From: a virus
Length of the DNA: 43,223 nt
Virus record (IMG/VR): IMGVR_UViG_3300036985_003399
Location: 1-43,223 of that record
Strand: one strand, 5' to 3'
Of this stretch, positions 1 through 8,598 are shown piece by piece (the first letter of the stretch is position 1; each line of letters starts with the position of its first letter). The notes beneath the pieces were generated by a model that worked only from the letters and a program-made list of their open reading frames with translations, made no database searches and was not told where the DNA came from. A program made the position numbers and the translations under genes.

Positions 1-1
1 A

Positions 2-2353
2 GAAGATGAATTGTCTGGCCGCGCAAATACAAAGTTATCGACTACCGGAAAACCATTGCTGCCGAGAAATGCTCAGAAAAATCTGAAGGGCGCCATCAAT
101 CAATCTAAAGGAAAGCATGGTCCTGTTGGAGTGTTGCCTGAAGGTCTCGGTGATGACTTCTCCGACATGGCCAAGGGAATGAAGAATAAAGATGGTTCTC
201 CTCGATTCGCCAATGTGCGTCAAGGCAAGCCACCAGTCAAGCCTGCTGGAAAAGCAACAGCACCAAGAGCCGCTGAAAAAGGTGCTACAAGCCCAGCAGA
301 CTGGTATGATCAAGCATCAGGTGGTCGTCGCTATACCGGTGACAGCAAGGTACCAACAGGAACAATGGTTGAGGGTTCTGGTCCCAAAGAAAAACAGAAA
401 CGACCATTTCAATCTTTAGATCAAATGCGAGATACCGCTAAACAAAAGTCCGAGAAAAATAAACAGGACAAGAAGGCATCAGCCGCAGAAAAGATTGGTA
501 AGAAACAAGTAGAAGAAGGTTACTACGCCACAGGTCGTAAGTCAAGTTACTCTGACGCTGTTCCTCAGGTCAAGATCATTCTTCAACACTCCAGACAACT
601 GGAAGAAGGCGAACGCCGCTATCGTGCGATTGAACGCATCTTCGTGGAAAATGCCGCTGGTGAACGCTTCCTGTTAGACACAACGAAGCCAGGTCTGGCC
701 CGTGTGTATGCCCGTCACATTGCAGAAGGCGGAACACCGTATGATGAACAAGGTAAACACATTCATTCGCTGTGCGAAGAATACACAAAGATGGCCGGAT
801 TCGTTCGCGCCACTCGCAATGGACAGTTCAACGAATCAACTCAATCTCTGGTGAATGAAGGGGTCAATCACTACAATAATCTGCGCGAGACTCTGCACAA
901 GATGGCTGGTCGTCGCGGATACAATGCTTACTTTGAATCATGGACTCCTACACTCACAGAAGATGAGGATTCAACTGACCTAAGCGAAATGTTCGCCTCG
1001 ACAGAACTCGATCCAAGAATTGAATCAGTGATGCCGATTCTGCGTAAGTTGAACAAAAACATCACCGAAGTTGATCACTCTGCTGAATTGGCCGAGTGGG
1101 CTGATGATGTCATTGATGAATCACTTGGCCTTGCCGAAGTTTCAAACGATTTACTTGGTCGTTATAAAAAAAAAGCCGGTAAAGAAGCCTCAGGCCTAGA
1201 TACATTTGCCAATGCCGTAGCCAAAAAAGGTGAAGACCCTGCCTACAGTAGGGCAGCAGACTGGGCAACAAAACGAGCCAACAAACGCTTCTCCGGCATC
1301 GTCAAAGCCACAAACAAAGAATTTGCCAATGATGCGAAACCAGTAGAAGAAGGTGATGGTCTTGAATCAAACAATCCGGAAGGCATTCCTGAAGCAACTA
1401 ATCCAAGACAAGCCGAGCGTGATCGTCGCAATGCCATCATGACCAGAGCAGCAATGCCCAATGAGCCTAAACAAACTCAGGCACCTTTCCCAGACACCAA
1501 GCAAGGTGCTGTGGCATCATTATCTAAAAATGCTAACCCAAGATTTGTCAAGCAAATGGATCTGCCAAACTGCGTGGTACATGCTGATCCTCAAGTCGAG
1601 GGTGTATGGGCCATTGACAACTACACAACAGGTGTGCGAGTAATCGTTTATCTAGCCGGATACAGAGGACCAATGGGTGATATTCGTGGACCATACGATG
1701 ACTTTGAAGAAGGTCAAATCCCAAAGAGAGAGATGATGCGTCATCAGCGTAATGATCAGGCCCAGAATGATGTGGAAGATGAAATGATGGAAAACCGAGA
1801 TGAACTAGACAATCAAAGTCGTGGCCTCCTCGCACCAGGTGGAATACTCAAAAAACTGAAGAAAGACCTAAGATATGCTCTGGACTCAGGACTCAGTTCA
1901 GAACAAGAGGTTGCCCGATTGCGAGCTAAGATTGCGGAACTTGAGGGTAGGAAGCAAGGCAAAGTGAGTGAAGCACTCGTTGGTTCAAATTCCGATATGG
2001 CAAAATACACTCACCCAGACATTGAAAACGAATCATTCAAGGTAGGTGACAAGGTAATCAAAACTTTTGGTGACGGTACCAAAGCAGAAGGAAAACTAAC
2101 CAAGCAAGCAAGAACAAGAACTGGTGCCGATGTTTTCTATTTCAAACCAACATCACCAATGGGTTCTCGTTGGGTAGGTTGGTGTAATGTCGCCGATCTA
2201 ACTAAGAAATCTATAGAAGAAGACCTCGGTCCGGAACAAAAGAAAGTCGGGCAAGCTGGACCAACCGACAAGGCACCGTTGCGTGGTAAGTTAGTCGGAG
2301 CATGTGAGAGTGTTGATCATTTGGCACACATCGTAAAACTCTCAAAAGGATAA
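2..2353 (+). CDS. Large conserved T4-like phage protein, 5' end outside window
   Basis: The reading frame is already open at base 2 (Glu-Asp-Glu before the first possible TTG at 11), so the gene probably starts upstream of the window. About 780 residues are visible. The first 170 are basic, low-complexity and Lys/Gly/Ala rich. A compact region follows at roughly residues 185-330, with segments such as IERIFVENAAGERFLL and RHIAEGGTPYD that resemble a family of uncharacterised proteins in T4-like marine phages (from memory, not searched). The middle is charged and probably disordered. A short beta-rich, SH3-like end (FKVGDKVIKTFGDGTKAEG, near residue 675) closes the protein. No enzyme motif is seen. 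A virion or head-associated role is inference only. Confidence 0.6.
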   Translation, partial: EDELSGRANTKLSTTGKPLLPRNAQKNLKGAINQSKGKHGPVGVLPEGLGDDFSDMAKGMKNKDGSPRFANVRQGKPPVKPAGKATAPRAAEKGATSPADWYDQASGGRRYTGDSKVPTGTMVEGSGPKEKQKRPFQSLDQMRDTAKQKSEKNKQDKKASAAEKIGKKQVEEGYYATGRKSSYSDAVPQVKIILQHSRQLEEGERRYRAIERIFVENAAGERFLLDTTKPGLARVYARHIAEGGTPYDEQGKHIHSLCEEYTKMAGFVRATRNGQFNESTQSLVNEGVNHYNNLRETLHKMAGRRGYNAYFESWTPTLTEDEDSTDLSEMFASTELDPRIESVMPILRKLNKNITEVDHSAELAEWADDVIDESLGLAEVSNDLLGRYKKKAGKEASGLDTFANAVAKKGEDPAYSRAADWATKRANKRFSGIVKATNKEFANDAKPVEEGDGLESNNPEGIPEATNPRQAERDRRNAIMTRAAMPNEPKQTQAPFPDTKQGAVASLSKNANPRFVKQMDLPNCVVHADPQVEGVWAIDNYTTGVRVIVYLAGYRGPMGDIRGPYDDFEEGQIPKREMMRHQRNDQAQNDVEDEMMENRDELDNQSRGLLAPGGILKKLKKDLRYALDSGLSSEQEVARLRAKIAELEGRKQGKVSEALVGSNSDMAKYTHPDIENESFKVGDKVIKTFGDGTKAEGKLTKQARTRTGADVFYFKPTSPMGSRWVGWCNVADLTKKSIEEDLGPEQKKVGQAGPTDKAPLRGKLVGACESVDHLAHIVKLSKG

Positions 2354-2381
2354 ATGAAATAATAAGTTTCCTGGAAGTTGG

Positions 2382-2389
2382 GATAAATA
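2382..2389 (+). promoter_or_regulatory. T4-type late promoter box GATAAATA upstream of gene 32
   Basis: GATAAATA, one base from the T4 late consensus TATAAATA, lies 4 bases upstream of a sigma70-type -35 element. Tandem late and early promoters fit gene 32, which in T4 is transcribed throughout infection. Confidence 0.45.
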
Positions 2390-2392
2390 ATA

Positions 2393-2421
2393 TTGACAGG
2401 TGCGAAGTATAAGTGTATACT
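2393..2421 (+). promoter_or_regulatory. Host-type sigma70 promoter for gene 32
   Basis: TTGACA (2393-2398), 17-base spacer, TATACT (2416-2421). The predicted start is near 2428, giving a leader of about 65 bases before the gene 32 ATG at 2493. Confidence 0.8.
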
Positions 2422-2492
2422 AGCATCTGTTAGTCGCTCATGGTGAGTGGCGAATATAAACCAAAGACCAACTTAATATAAGGAAATTTATT

Positions 2493-3464
2493 ATGGCAAC
2501 TCTCGCAGAAATCCGTGCCCGTATTGCGGCACAAGAAAACAAGTCTAACAAGTCATCTGGTACAGGTGACAAATCAATCTACGCACACTGGAACATGGAT
2601 GAGGGTACAACTACCACTCTCCGTCTCCTACCCGATGGTGACACCAGTAACCCATACTTTTGGGTCGAACGTCAAATCATCAAACTCCCATTTATGGGTG
2701 TCAAGGGTGACCCTTCGGCGAAGCGCGTAGAAGTTCAGGTGCCATGTGTTGAAATGTTCGGACCGGAGTATCACTGCCCGATTCTGGCAGAAGTGCGCCC
2801 GTGGTACAAGGATGAAACTCTCAAGGAACTGGCAAACAAGTACTGGAAGAAACGTGCTTATCTGTTCCAAGGTTTTGTTCGGGCAAATCCAATTGGTGAT
2901 GACGAAACACCGGCAAATCCGATTCGTCGCTTCATCATCTCTCCGCAAATCTTCACCATTGTGAAGGCTTCGCTGATGGATCCGGAAATGGAAGAACTGC
3001 CAACTGACTACCTTCGTGGTCTTGATCTGAACATCAAGAAAACATCCAAGGGTGGTTATGCGGATTACTCCACAAGCACATGGGCACGTAAGGAATCGGC
3101 ACTGACCGATGCCGAACAAGCCGCGATTGAAACACACAAACTGTTCAATCTTGCTTCCTTTCTGCCGAAGAAGCCAGGTGAAGCAGAACTGCGTATCATC
3201 AAGGAAATGTTTGACGCATCCGTTGACGGCAAGCCGTATGATCTGGAACGTTGGGGTCAATACTATCGTCCATGGGGGCTTGATGCTCCTGCTGGTACAT
3301 CGGCTCCGGTGACAGAAACGGCAACTCCGGCATCTAAGGCGCCCGAAGCATGGGAAGATGATGTCAAGGCAGCAGAGACATCGGTAGTGGTGCCTAAGGC
3401 AACAGGCGGTGACAAAGCCGCTGACATTCTTGCGCTGATTCGTTCGCGTCAGAAAACTGCCTAA
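2493..3464 (+). CDS. 32: Single-stranded DNA-binding protein gp32
   Basis: T4 gp32-family protein, 323 residues (T4: 301). It coats single-stranded DNA and organises the replication and recombination machinery. The N-terminal MATLAEIRARIAAQ segment corresponds to the basic cooperativity region. The OB-fold core follows (residues 30-260, including the aromatic-rich stretch around YFWVERQIIKLP). The putative zinc site has Cys85, His94 and Cys95, where T4 has one His and three Cys. The C-terminal third is Ala/Pro/Glu rich and ends in a conserved-looking ADILALIRSRQ tail. The ATG at 2493 is preceded by AAGGA with good spacing. An early and a possible late promoter lie upstream, and a UUCG hairpin follows. 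The uvsX-uvsY block is downstream. Confidence 0.93.
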   Translation: MATLAEIRARIAAQENKSNKSSGTGDKSIYAHWNMDEGTTTTLRLLPDGDTSNPYFWVERQIIKLPFMGVKGDPSAKRVEVQVPCVEMFGPEYHCPILAEVRPWYKDETLKELANKYWKKRAYLFQGFVRANPIGDDETPANPIRRFIISPQIFTIVKASLMDPEMEELPTDYLRGLDLNIKKTSKGGYADYSTSTWARKESALTDAEQAAIETHKLFNLASFLPKKPGEAELRIIKEMFDASVDGKPYDLERWGQYYRPWGLDAPAGTSAPVTETATPASKAPEAWEDDVKAAETSVVVPKATGGDKAADILALIRSRQKTA

Positions 3465-3468
3465 TCTA

Positions 3469-3490
3469 ATTGGGGACTTCGGTCCCCAAT
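3469..3490 (+). terminator. C(UUCG)G hairpin after gene 32
   Basis: Nine-base-pair perfect stem ATTGGGGAC / GTCCCCAAT closed by a TTCG tetraloop, 5 bases after the gene 32 stop. There is no T run, so it may act as an mRNA-stabilising or attenuating hairpin rather than a strong terminator. T4 uses the same type of hairpin between genes. Confidence 0.7.
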
Positions 3491-3504
3491 TCTAGGAGAA
3501 TATT

Positions 3505-3732
3505 ATGACCCTACCTGATGAACGTTACAGGGCCCTAAAGGCAGGTAAAAAACTATTGGAAGAACTATGTGATCCGGGCAAGACACCACGGGTACCAAGC
3601 ATAGTACGAGACAGAGCCAGAGGCGCCTTGAGGCATTATCCAAGCGATTATGAGTTTGAAAAAATGTCTGATCAATGCCCTGATCTGCTGAACAAAGTGC
3701 CGTGGACAATTTCACGGCTACACACTAATTGA
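3505..3732 (+). CDS. BPSL0761-like small protein
   Basis: A 75-residue protein with a good ribosome site (AGGAGA). The pattern ERYRALKAGKKLLEELC, then PRVPSIVRDRARGALRHYPS resembles the BPSL0761 family of short proteins known from Burkholderia and other betaproteobacteria (from memory, no search). Function is unknown. It sits between gene 32 and the uvsX block. Its stop is 9 bases before the preferred start of the HNH ORF. Confidence 0.6.
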   Translation: MTLPDERYRALKAGKKLLEELCDPGKTPRVPSIVRDRARGALRHYPSDYEFEKMSDQCPDLLNKVPWTISRLHTN

Positions 3733-3740
3733 AAGAAAAC

Positions 3741-4244
3741 ATGGCTAATAGAAGATGCTCCGAGCGTGACCTGGCAGTTCTCGCCGGAGAGTCAACATAT
3801 CATACAGGAAAATCCTGCAGGAGAGGTCATGTTGCAGATCGGTTTGTGTCTACCCATATGTGTGTTGAATGTTCACGGAATGAGTTATACTCTATAGATC
3901 GGGATCGTTATCGCTCTCTTGAAAATACACTAAGTTGGCAGTTTAGGGCACGAAAACAGCAGGCGCAGAAAAGGGGTATTCCATTTACAATTCAACTATC
4001 TGATATTGAGCAGCCTGAATTCTGTCCGATATTAGGTATCAAATTAAATTATGGTTGGGGAGGTAAAAATGGACATCTCAGGGATCCTTGTAAATCTACT
4101 ATTGACAAGGTTATCCCGGAACTTGGTTATGTGCCAGGAAATGTTTTTATTATCTCTTGGAGAGCAAATAAACTAAAGTCAGATATGACTTATGACGAAT
4201 TGGAGAAAATTATGAATTATATTAAGGAAAAAACCCATGGCTAA
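3741..4244 (+). CDS. HNH-type homing endonuclease-like protein
   Basis: About 167 residues from ATG 3741. A TTG at 3729 would overlap the previous gene and has no better ribosome site. The N-terminus has a Cys/His cluster (Cys26, His30, Cys41, Cys44) suggesting a zinc knuckle. The C-terminal half carries STIDKVIPELGYVPGNVFII and WRANKLKSD, the pattern of phage HNH nucleases (D-x-GYxxGNV...N-x-x-K). The sequence is visibly more A+T-rich than its neighbours. It overlaps the uvsX start by 8 bases and supplies that gene's ribosome site. A free-standing mobile nuclease beside uvsX is the likely reading. Activity cannot be judged because the first His of the HNH triad is not obvious. Confidence 0.65.
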   Translation: MANRRCSERDLAVLAGESTYHTGKSCRRGHVADRFVSTHMCVECSRNELYSIDRDRYRSLENTLSWQFRARKQQAQKRGIPFTIQLSDIEQPEFCPILGIKLNYGWGGKNGHLRDPCKSTIDKVIPELGYVPGNVFIISWRANKLKSDMTYDELEKIMNYIKEKTHG

Positions 4245-5298
4245 GCCCTTTGACATCAGTAAGTTCAGGAAAAGCATTACAAAGTCCATTGAAGGACTAA
4301 GCATCGGATACAATGATCCAACTGATTGGATCAGCACGGGCAATCATGCCCTTAATTACCTTATCAGTGGAGACTTCAACAAAGGTATTCCTCTTGGTAA
4401 GGTGACTGTATTTGCCGGAGAATCAGGATCAGGCAAGAGTTTTATCTGCTCTGGTAATCTGATTCGCAACGCACAAAAGCAAGGCATCTATGTTGTCCTC
4501 ATTGACAGCGAAAACGCCTTGGATGAAAAGTGGTTGACTGATCTTGGTGTTGACACATCTGAATCAAAACTGCTCAAACTGAACATGGCAATGATTGATG
4601 ATGTGGCAAAAACTATTTCTGAATTCATGAAGGAATACAAAGAGATGCCAACAGAGAGCAAGCCTAAGGTTCTATTCGTCATTGACTCACTTGGTATGTT
4701 GCTGACCCCGACTGATGTGAATCAGTTTGAAGCAGGTGACATGAAAGGTGACATGGGACGTAAACCTAAGGCGCTGACCTCGCTGGTTCGTAACTCTGTG
4801 ATGTTGCTCGGCTCACACAATGTCGGTCTGGTCTGCACGAATCACACATACGCCAGTCAAGACATGTTTGATCCAGATGATAAAATCTCTGGTGGTCAGG
4901 GATTCGTCTATGCGTCCAGTATCGTCGTGGCCATGAAGAAACTCAAGTTGAAGGTTGACGAGGATGGCAACAAGGTAACTGACGTTCTTGGTATTCGTGC
5001 GGCATGTAAGATTATGAAAACACGATATGCGAAGCCGTTTGAAACTGTTCAGGTTCAGATTCCGTATGCCACTGGTATGAGTCCTTACTCCGGTCTGGTA
5101 GATATGTTTGAGAAAGCAAATCTGTTGAAGAAGGAAGGCAACTCTCTGGTGTTCACCACGGTTGAAGGAGAAATCATCAAGAAGTTCCGCAAGGGATGGG
5201 AACGCAATGATGATCAGTGCCTTGACACTGTTATGGATGAGCAACAAAAGAAAGGATCTGGAATAAGTACTGTACAACCTGAAGAGGAAACAGTATGA
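4237..5298 (+). CDS. uvsX: RecA-like recombinase UvsX
   Basis: A 353-residue RecA/UvsX-family strand-exchange ATPase (T4 UvsX is about 390). Walker A is GESGSGKS at residues 61-68, the catalytic Glu is in IDSEN near residue 92, and Walker B is VLFVIDS near 145-151. The loop around KISGGQGFVYASS matches the UvsX family. The C-terminus is acidic. It forms filaments on gp32-coated DNA and acts with UvsY, encoded two genes downstream, in recombination-dependent replication. The ribosome site AAGGA lies inside the upstream HNH ORF. The last 4 bases (ATGA) overlap the next gene. Confidence 0.95.
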   Translation: MAKPFDISKFRKSITKSIEGLSIGYNDPTDWISTGNHALNYLISGDFNKGIPLGKVTVFAGESGSGKSFICSGNLIRNAQKQGIYVVLIDSENALDEKWLTDLGVDTSESKLLKLNMAMIDDVAKTISEFMKEYKEMPTESKPKVLFVIDSLGMLLTPTDVNQFEAGDMKGDMGRKPKALTSLVRNSVMLLGSHNVGLVCTNHTYASQDMFDPDDKISGGQGFVYASSIVVAMKKLKLKVDEDGNKVTDVLGIRAACKIMKTRYAKPFETVQVQIPYATGMSPYSGLVDMFEKANLLKKEGNSLVFTTVEGEIIKKFRKGWERNDDQCLDTVMDEQQKKGSGISTVQPEEETV

Positions 5299-5534
5299 GT
5301 TTAGATTTAGTTGCAGAAGTATGGGACGCTCTGCGTTCCCATGTAGATATGAACGAGCGCAAAGATGCCGCGGATACTCTGGTCAATATGTTAATTGACA
5401 ATGATTATGAGGCGACAGATATCAAAGAATCCTTTCGTGGTGACAAAGATATTCTTGGTGCGTTAAAGTTCTATGTGGAACAGCATGAACCTGAAGAGGA
5501 AGAAGAAGATGAAGACCTTGATGAATGGGACTAA
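5295..5534 (+). CDS. Small acidic protein conserved downstream of uvsX
   Basis: A 79-residue protein starting inside the uvsX stop (ATGA overlap), so translation is coupled. The body includes MNERKDAADTLVNMLIDNDY and the tail is almost purely Glu/Asp (EPEEEEEDEDLDEWD). Similar proteins between uvsX and uvsY-type genes occur in T4-like phages of marine bacteria (memory). Function is unknown. The acidic tail recalls partner-binding tails of single-strand-binding proteins, which is only a suggestion. Confidence 0.75.
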   Translation: MSLDLVAEVWDALRSHVDMNERKDAADTLVNMLIDNDYEATDIKESFRGDKDILGALKFYVEQHEPEEEEEDEDLDEWD

Positions 5535-5993
5535 ATGAATTGGCACACTCGCGTCAGTACAGACCTTTCGACAATTCCGGATTTCATCAGTCACTTTGAG
5601 GCGGAACTTACCGTGGCAAAGTTTGACTGTGGCATCAAAGGTAATGTGGAGAAGAATGTCGCGTCCCTTCCGGGAATTACTGAGCATCGCTTTAACCAAC
5701 TCCAAGAAGTGGAAGCGGTGCTCAATTTTCTTAACCTACAACTACGCAAGATTCGGCGAAAGCATTTCCAAAAGTATCTTGAGGCATACAACAGGGCACT
5801 GTCCAGTCGTGATGCTGAAAAGTATATGGAGGGCGAGGATGAGGTGATTGACTTTGAGACAATCATCAACTCTGTGGCGTTTCTGCGTAACCAATATTTG
5901 GGTCTGATTAAAGGACTTGAATCAAAGAACTTCATGCTTGGGCACATTGTCCGGCTTCGGGCAGCAGGTATGGAAGATATCACTCTCAATTAG
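5535..5993 (+). CDS. uvsY: Recombination mediator UvsY
   Basis: A 152-residue mostly helical protein placed two genes after uvsX. The C-terminal pattern FLRNQYLGLIKGLESKNF followed by HIVRLRAAG matches the UvsY family end. T4 UvsY (137 residues) loads UvsX onto gp32-coated DNA. It starts directly at the previous stop (TAA then ATG, no gap), indicating coupling. It is followed by a terminator hairpin. Confidence 0.82.
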   Translation: MNWHTRVSTDLSTIPDFISHFEAELTVAKFDCGIKGNVEKNVASLPGITEHRFNQLQEVEAVLNFLNLQLRKIRRKHFQKYLEAYNRALSSRDAEKYMEGEDEVIDFETIINSVAFLRNQYLGLIKGLESKNFMLGHIVRLRAAGMEDITLN

Positions 5994-5996
5994 GTT

Positions 5997-6024
5997 AAGC
6001 CGGTGTTGCAATACATCGGCTTTT
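5997..6024 (+). terminator. Rho-independent terminator after uvsY
   Basis: Stem AAGCCGGTG / CATCGGCTT (9 pairs with one G-T), 8-base loop TTGCAATA, then a short T run. The loop doubles as the -35 element of the next promoter. Confidence 0.65.
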
Positions 6025-6034
6025 CTGATATAAT
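6006..6034 (+). promoter_or_regulatory. Sigma70-type promoter nested in the uvsY terminator
   Basis: TTGCAA (6006-6011), 17-base spacer, TATAAT (6029-6034). Reads into the gene at 6061. The -35 occupies the loop of the preceding hairpin. Confidence 0.7.
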
Positions 6035-6060
6035 AAGTTCTTTAACTCTTCGGGATTACT

Positions 6061-6888
6061 ATGTCAGCCGGCAATAACGATACATTACATGCTTCTTCGG
6101 TATTAGCAAAACTTATGGCAATAAAAGCATGTACCCCGACCTTTCCTTCTGCGTATGATCCATCTGCAGGAACCTATTCGCTTGACGCAGTTGCCTCGCA
6201 ATCGGCCCAATCAAAGATATGGTGGGAAGGTGAAAATACCCATAGTGATCCATATGTGAAGAGGTACACCATTAGCGAATCAACTGAGGATCTATTGGCC
6301 CTTAGCACCGCATGGTACCGTCTCCGTAAAAACAAAGAGTTAGCGGTCCAACCAATGATCACGACTCTTACCGATCCGAACCTGTACAAGAGTATCACCG
6401 AAGAAGATCGGGTATTTGCCGATACCATCAGGGATTTCTACAGAAAGAAGTTCATCATTCTGGCGCTAAAGGAAATCAAACTGAGTTCGTACCGCGAGGA
6501 TCTACGCAAGTTTGTTCACAGTGACGGCAAGTTATTCACTGAGAAGGTTCTACCATTGGTATTCAGGCTTCCTGAGTTTTATGAATACGACACGGCGTTT
6601 GCCGACATGGTGCGTGGCCTGGCTCAGCATGATCCAGATCGGTTCCAAAGAACTGCGGCACATAACCTTCGCCCATTGAAGATGTTCAGGGTGAAACGCT
6701 CCACTGAGTATTGGTTTCAGGACGAGAACGACTGCGCAGTTGTGATCGTATTGGAGAATGCCAATCCATGCAAATCGCTGTTTGAGCGAGAGTACAAAAA
6801 GGAATCAATGAACATGGTGACAACCGGAGTGGTGTCTCCGCGTGATGGTTTCAATTTCTTCAGAGTGGGTAAATGGGACGTAGAATAA
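6061..6888 (+). CDS. Unrecognised protein, 275 residues
   Basis: Single gene behind its own sigma70-type promoter, with no strong ribosome site. The protein is soluble, mixed alpha/beta by composition, rich in aromatic residues and lacking a signal peptide or membrane segment. Notable stretches are IWWEGENTHSDPYVKRYTIS near residue 53 and RLPEFYEYDTAFADMVRGL near residue 168. No nucleotide-binding or nuclease motif is seen. It may belong to the replication/recombination block on position alone. Function is not assigned. Confidence 0.7.
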   Translation: MSAGNNDTLHASSVLAKLMAIKACTPTFPSAYDPSAGTYSLDAVASQSAQSKIWWEGENTHSDPYVKRYTISESTEDLLALSTAWYRLRKNKELAVQPMITTLTDPNLYKSITEEDRVFADTIRDFYRKKFIILALKEIKLSSYREDLRKFVHSDGKLFTEKVLPLVFRLPEFYEYDTAFADMVRGLAQHDPDRFQRTAAHNLRPLKMFRVKRSTEYWFQDENDCAVVIVLENANPCKSLFEREYKKESMNMVTTGVVSPRDGFNFFRVGKWDVE

Positions 6889-6895
6889 AATACGG

Positions 6896-6903
6896 TATAA
6901 ATA
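6896..6903 (+). promoter_or_regulatory. T4-type late promoter TATAAATA
   Basis: Exact TATAAATA in the short gap before the GIY-YIG endonuclease gene. Late expression of free-standing homing endonucleases is common in T4. Confidence 0.75.
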
Positions 6904-6991
6904 CTATTGATAATACTAACTGACTTTAAATCACCGGGCGTTTAGTCAGTACGCCGTTTCAATGTGTTATCGCACTTTTAGGAGAGCGATA

Positions 6992-7594
6992 ATGCTTCAT
7001 TTTTATGTATATGCGTATCTACGCAATAAGGACTCAATAACTGCCAAGGCAGGAACCCCGTATTATATTGGTAAAGGTACCGGTGATAGAGCATGGAAAC
7101 ATCTAAAAAGAGATGCCATTCAATCGCCTGTTGATAAGAACAATGTGGTAATTTTGGAACAACATCTAACTGAATTGGGGGCGTATGCGCTAGAACGACG
7201 CCTTATCAAATGGTGGGGACGAATAGACAAAACTACAGGGATTCTTAGGAATGGTTCTGATGGTGGACAGGGCGGATCTTGGTGGCTCGGCAAGAAGCGT
7301 GTTATGAAAGGCCGAACACTTAAAGCCCGTGTTAAGATTTTTGGCGCATGCGGTTGCTGTAGTAAGGTATTCTTTCGTGAATTCACTGCAACCGACAAGC
7401 GTTCAACGATCTTGCCACAGTTTTGCTCTCCAAAATGTAGGAACATATCAACAGGTAAAACCCGAAAATCCCCTTCTCGCCCACTAGGATTACCCAAGCG
7501 CATTTCATGTACTGTTTGCCGACGAGAAATATGTCCATCTGGGTTTACCAAACATTATGAAAAACATTTGACAACGTGCTATAATGATAAATAG
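6992..7594 (+). CDS. GIY-YIG homing endonuclease
   Basis: About 200 residues from ATG 6992, chosen over ATG 6962 because AGGAG lies just upstream. The N-terminal GIY-YIG nuclease core is clear: FYVYAYLR (residues 4-11), YYIGKG (24-29), a catalytic-type Arg in GDRAWKH, and the Glu-bearing helix [14 protein letters not shown] followed by [11 protein letters not shown]. The C-terminal half has two Cys clusters (CGCC...FCSPKC and [20 protein letters not shown]...C), probably zinc-binding DNA-recognition modules. It is expressed from a late promoter. This is a likely mobile free-standing endonuclease. Confidence 0.88.
   Translation: MLHFYVYAYLRNKDSITAKAGTPYYIGKGTGDRAWKHLKRDAIQSPVDKNNVVILEQHLTELGAYALERRLIKWWGRIDKTTGILRNGSDGGQGGSWWLGKKRVMKGRTLKARVKIFGACGCCSKVFFREFTATDKRSTILPQFCSPKCRNISTGKTRKSPSRPLGLPKRISCTVCRREICPSGFTKHYEKHLTTCYNDK
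7586..7593 (+). promoter_or_regulatory. T4-type late promoter GATAAATA
   Basis: GATAAATA overlaps the 3' end of the GIY-YIG gene. The next gene starts at 7682, leaving a leader of about 80 bases. Confidence 0.65.
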
Positions 7595-7681
7595 TAATGC
7601 TATAATAATGTAGCACCTAAGATAACAGAATTAAAACTTTGAGCACCTATTCTGTGTGCTGTTTAAATATAGGAAAATCAA

Positions 7682-8575
7682 ATGATGTATCATCAAAAAA
7701 TGGTCGCCTCCATAAAGGCAAACGGGCGTATCTTGCGCGAAAGTAATGAAACAGTTTATATCCCGTTCAGTTCGGAATATAGTATCCTTCTCAAAAATCT
7801 CAACACAGTTCGCGCAGTTGTCAATGTATTCATTGATGGTGATAATGTCGTTCCTGGCGGGCTCATTCTGGGAGTGGGTCAAGAGATTGATCTGGAGCGT
7901 TCAATCAAAAACAACAACCTCAACGAAGGCAACCGATTCCGATTCATTGAACGAACAGGATCGGTAGAGAAACACCGCGGTGTCAAGCTGGAAGACGGCC
8001 TGATCAGGATTGAATTTCAATTTGAGAAGGTTGTCCCTCAACAATGGGGCTGCATCTTGCAAGACCAGTGGAAAAATAGCAACCTTCAGTATCCCCCAGG
8101 GGTTCGTGGCGGCTTCAGCGGTTGGTCCGGCGCTGATCGTATGATTTTCGCTTCAACCAGTAGCATGAATATCGGCGGCACCATGCGTGGTGTTGATCAC
8201 AGCAAGGGTGAATTTGTTAAGGCATCCGCGGCATCGGCAATCAACAACTATTGTTTCACGAACAACATTCAATCGTCAGTTGGTGAAGTTCATGATGGAA
8301 TGGCCACTATGGATTGGATGCCGGCAAATGATGTGGGTGTCACAGTACCCGGTAGCAAGAGTGAACAGAAGTTCCAGACTGCATACATGGGCGCCATGGA
8401 AACAGAGAAGCATACCATTGTGCTGAAACTACTCGGTGAGACTCCTGACAATCGGCCCGTGGAGCGACCGGTCACAGTGAAGGCAAAGCCTAAATGTGTG
8501 ACATGCGGCAAGCAGAATAGGGCACATGCCAAGTACTGCACGGAGTGCGGCACAGCATTAGAAATCTTCGCATAA
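7682..8575 (+). CDS. Probable virion-associated protein with C-terminal zinc ribbon
   Basis: 297 residues; ATG 7682 and 7685 are both possible after AGGAAAA. The N-terminal half looks like a beta-sandwich (IPFSSEYSILLKNLN, then VVNVFIDGDNVVPGGLIL, then LERSI). The C-terminus is a four-Cys zinc ribbon, CVTCGKQNRAHAKYCTECGT. It is transcribed alone, between a late promoter and a strong terminator, which fits an abundant late protein. Related phage proteins with this pattern exist (memory) but have no settled function. A structural role is inference. Confidence 0.6.
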   Translation: MMYHQKMVASIKANGRILRESNETVYIPFSSEYSILLKNLNTVRAVVNVFIDGDNVVPGGLILGVGQEIDLERSIKNNNLNEGNRFRFIERTGSVEKHRGVKLEDGLIRIEFQFEKVVPQQWGCILQDQWKNSNLQYPPGVRGGFSGWSGADRMIFASTSSMNIGGTMRGVDHSKGEFVKASAASAINNYCFTNNIQSSVGEVHDGMATMDWMPANDVGVTVPGSKSEQKFQTAYMGAMETEKHTIVLKLLGETPDNRPVERPVTVKAKPKCVTCGKQNRAHAKYCTECGTALEIFA

Positions 8576-8576
8576 C

Positions 8577-8598
8577 AAAGGCCCCGAAAGGGGCTTTT
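8577..8598 (+). terminator. Rho-independent terminator, GAAA tetraloop
   Basis: Stem AAAGGCCCC / GGGGCTTTT around a GAAA loop, immediately after the zinc-ribbon gene. Separates the late gene from the early small-gene block. Confidence 0.85.

Noticed and set aside
2628-3260. A 210-codon minus-strand frame opposite gene 32
   Set aside because: It is the antisense shadow of a clear gp32 gene and has no ribosome site or family pattern.
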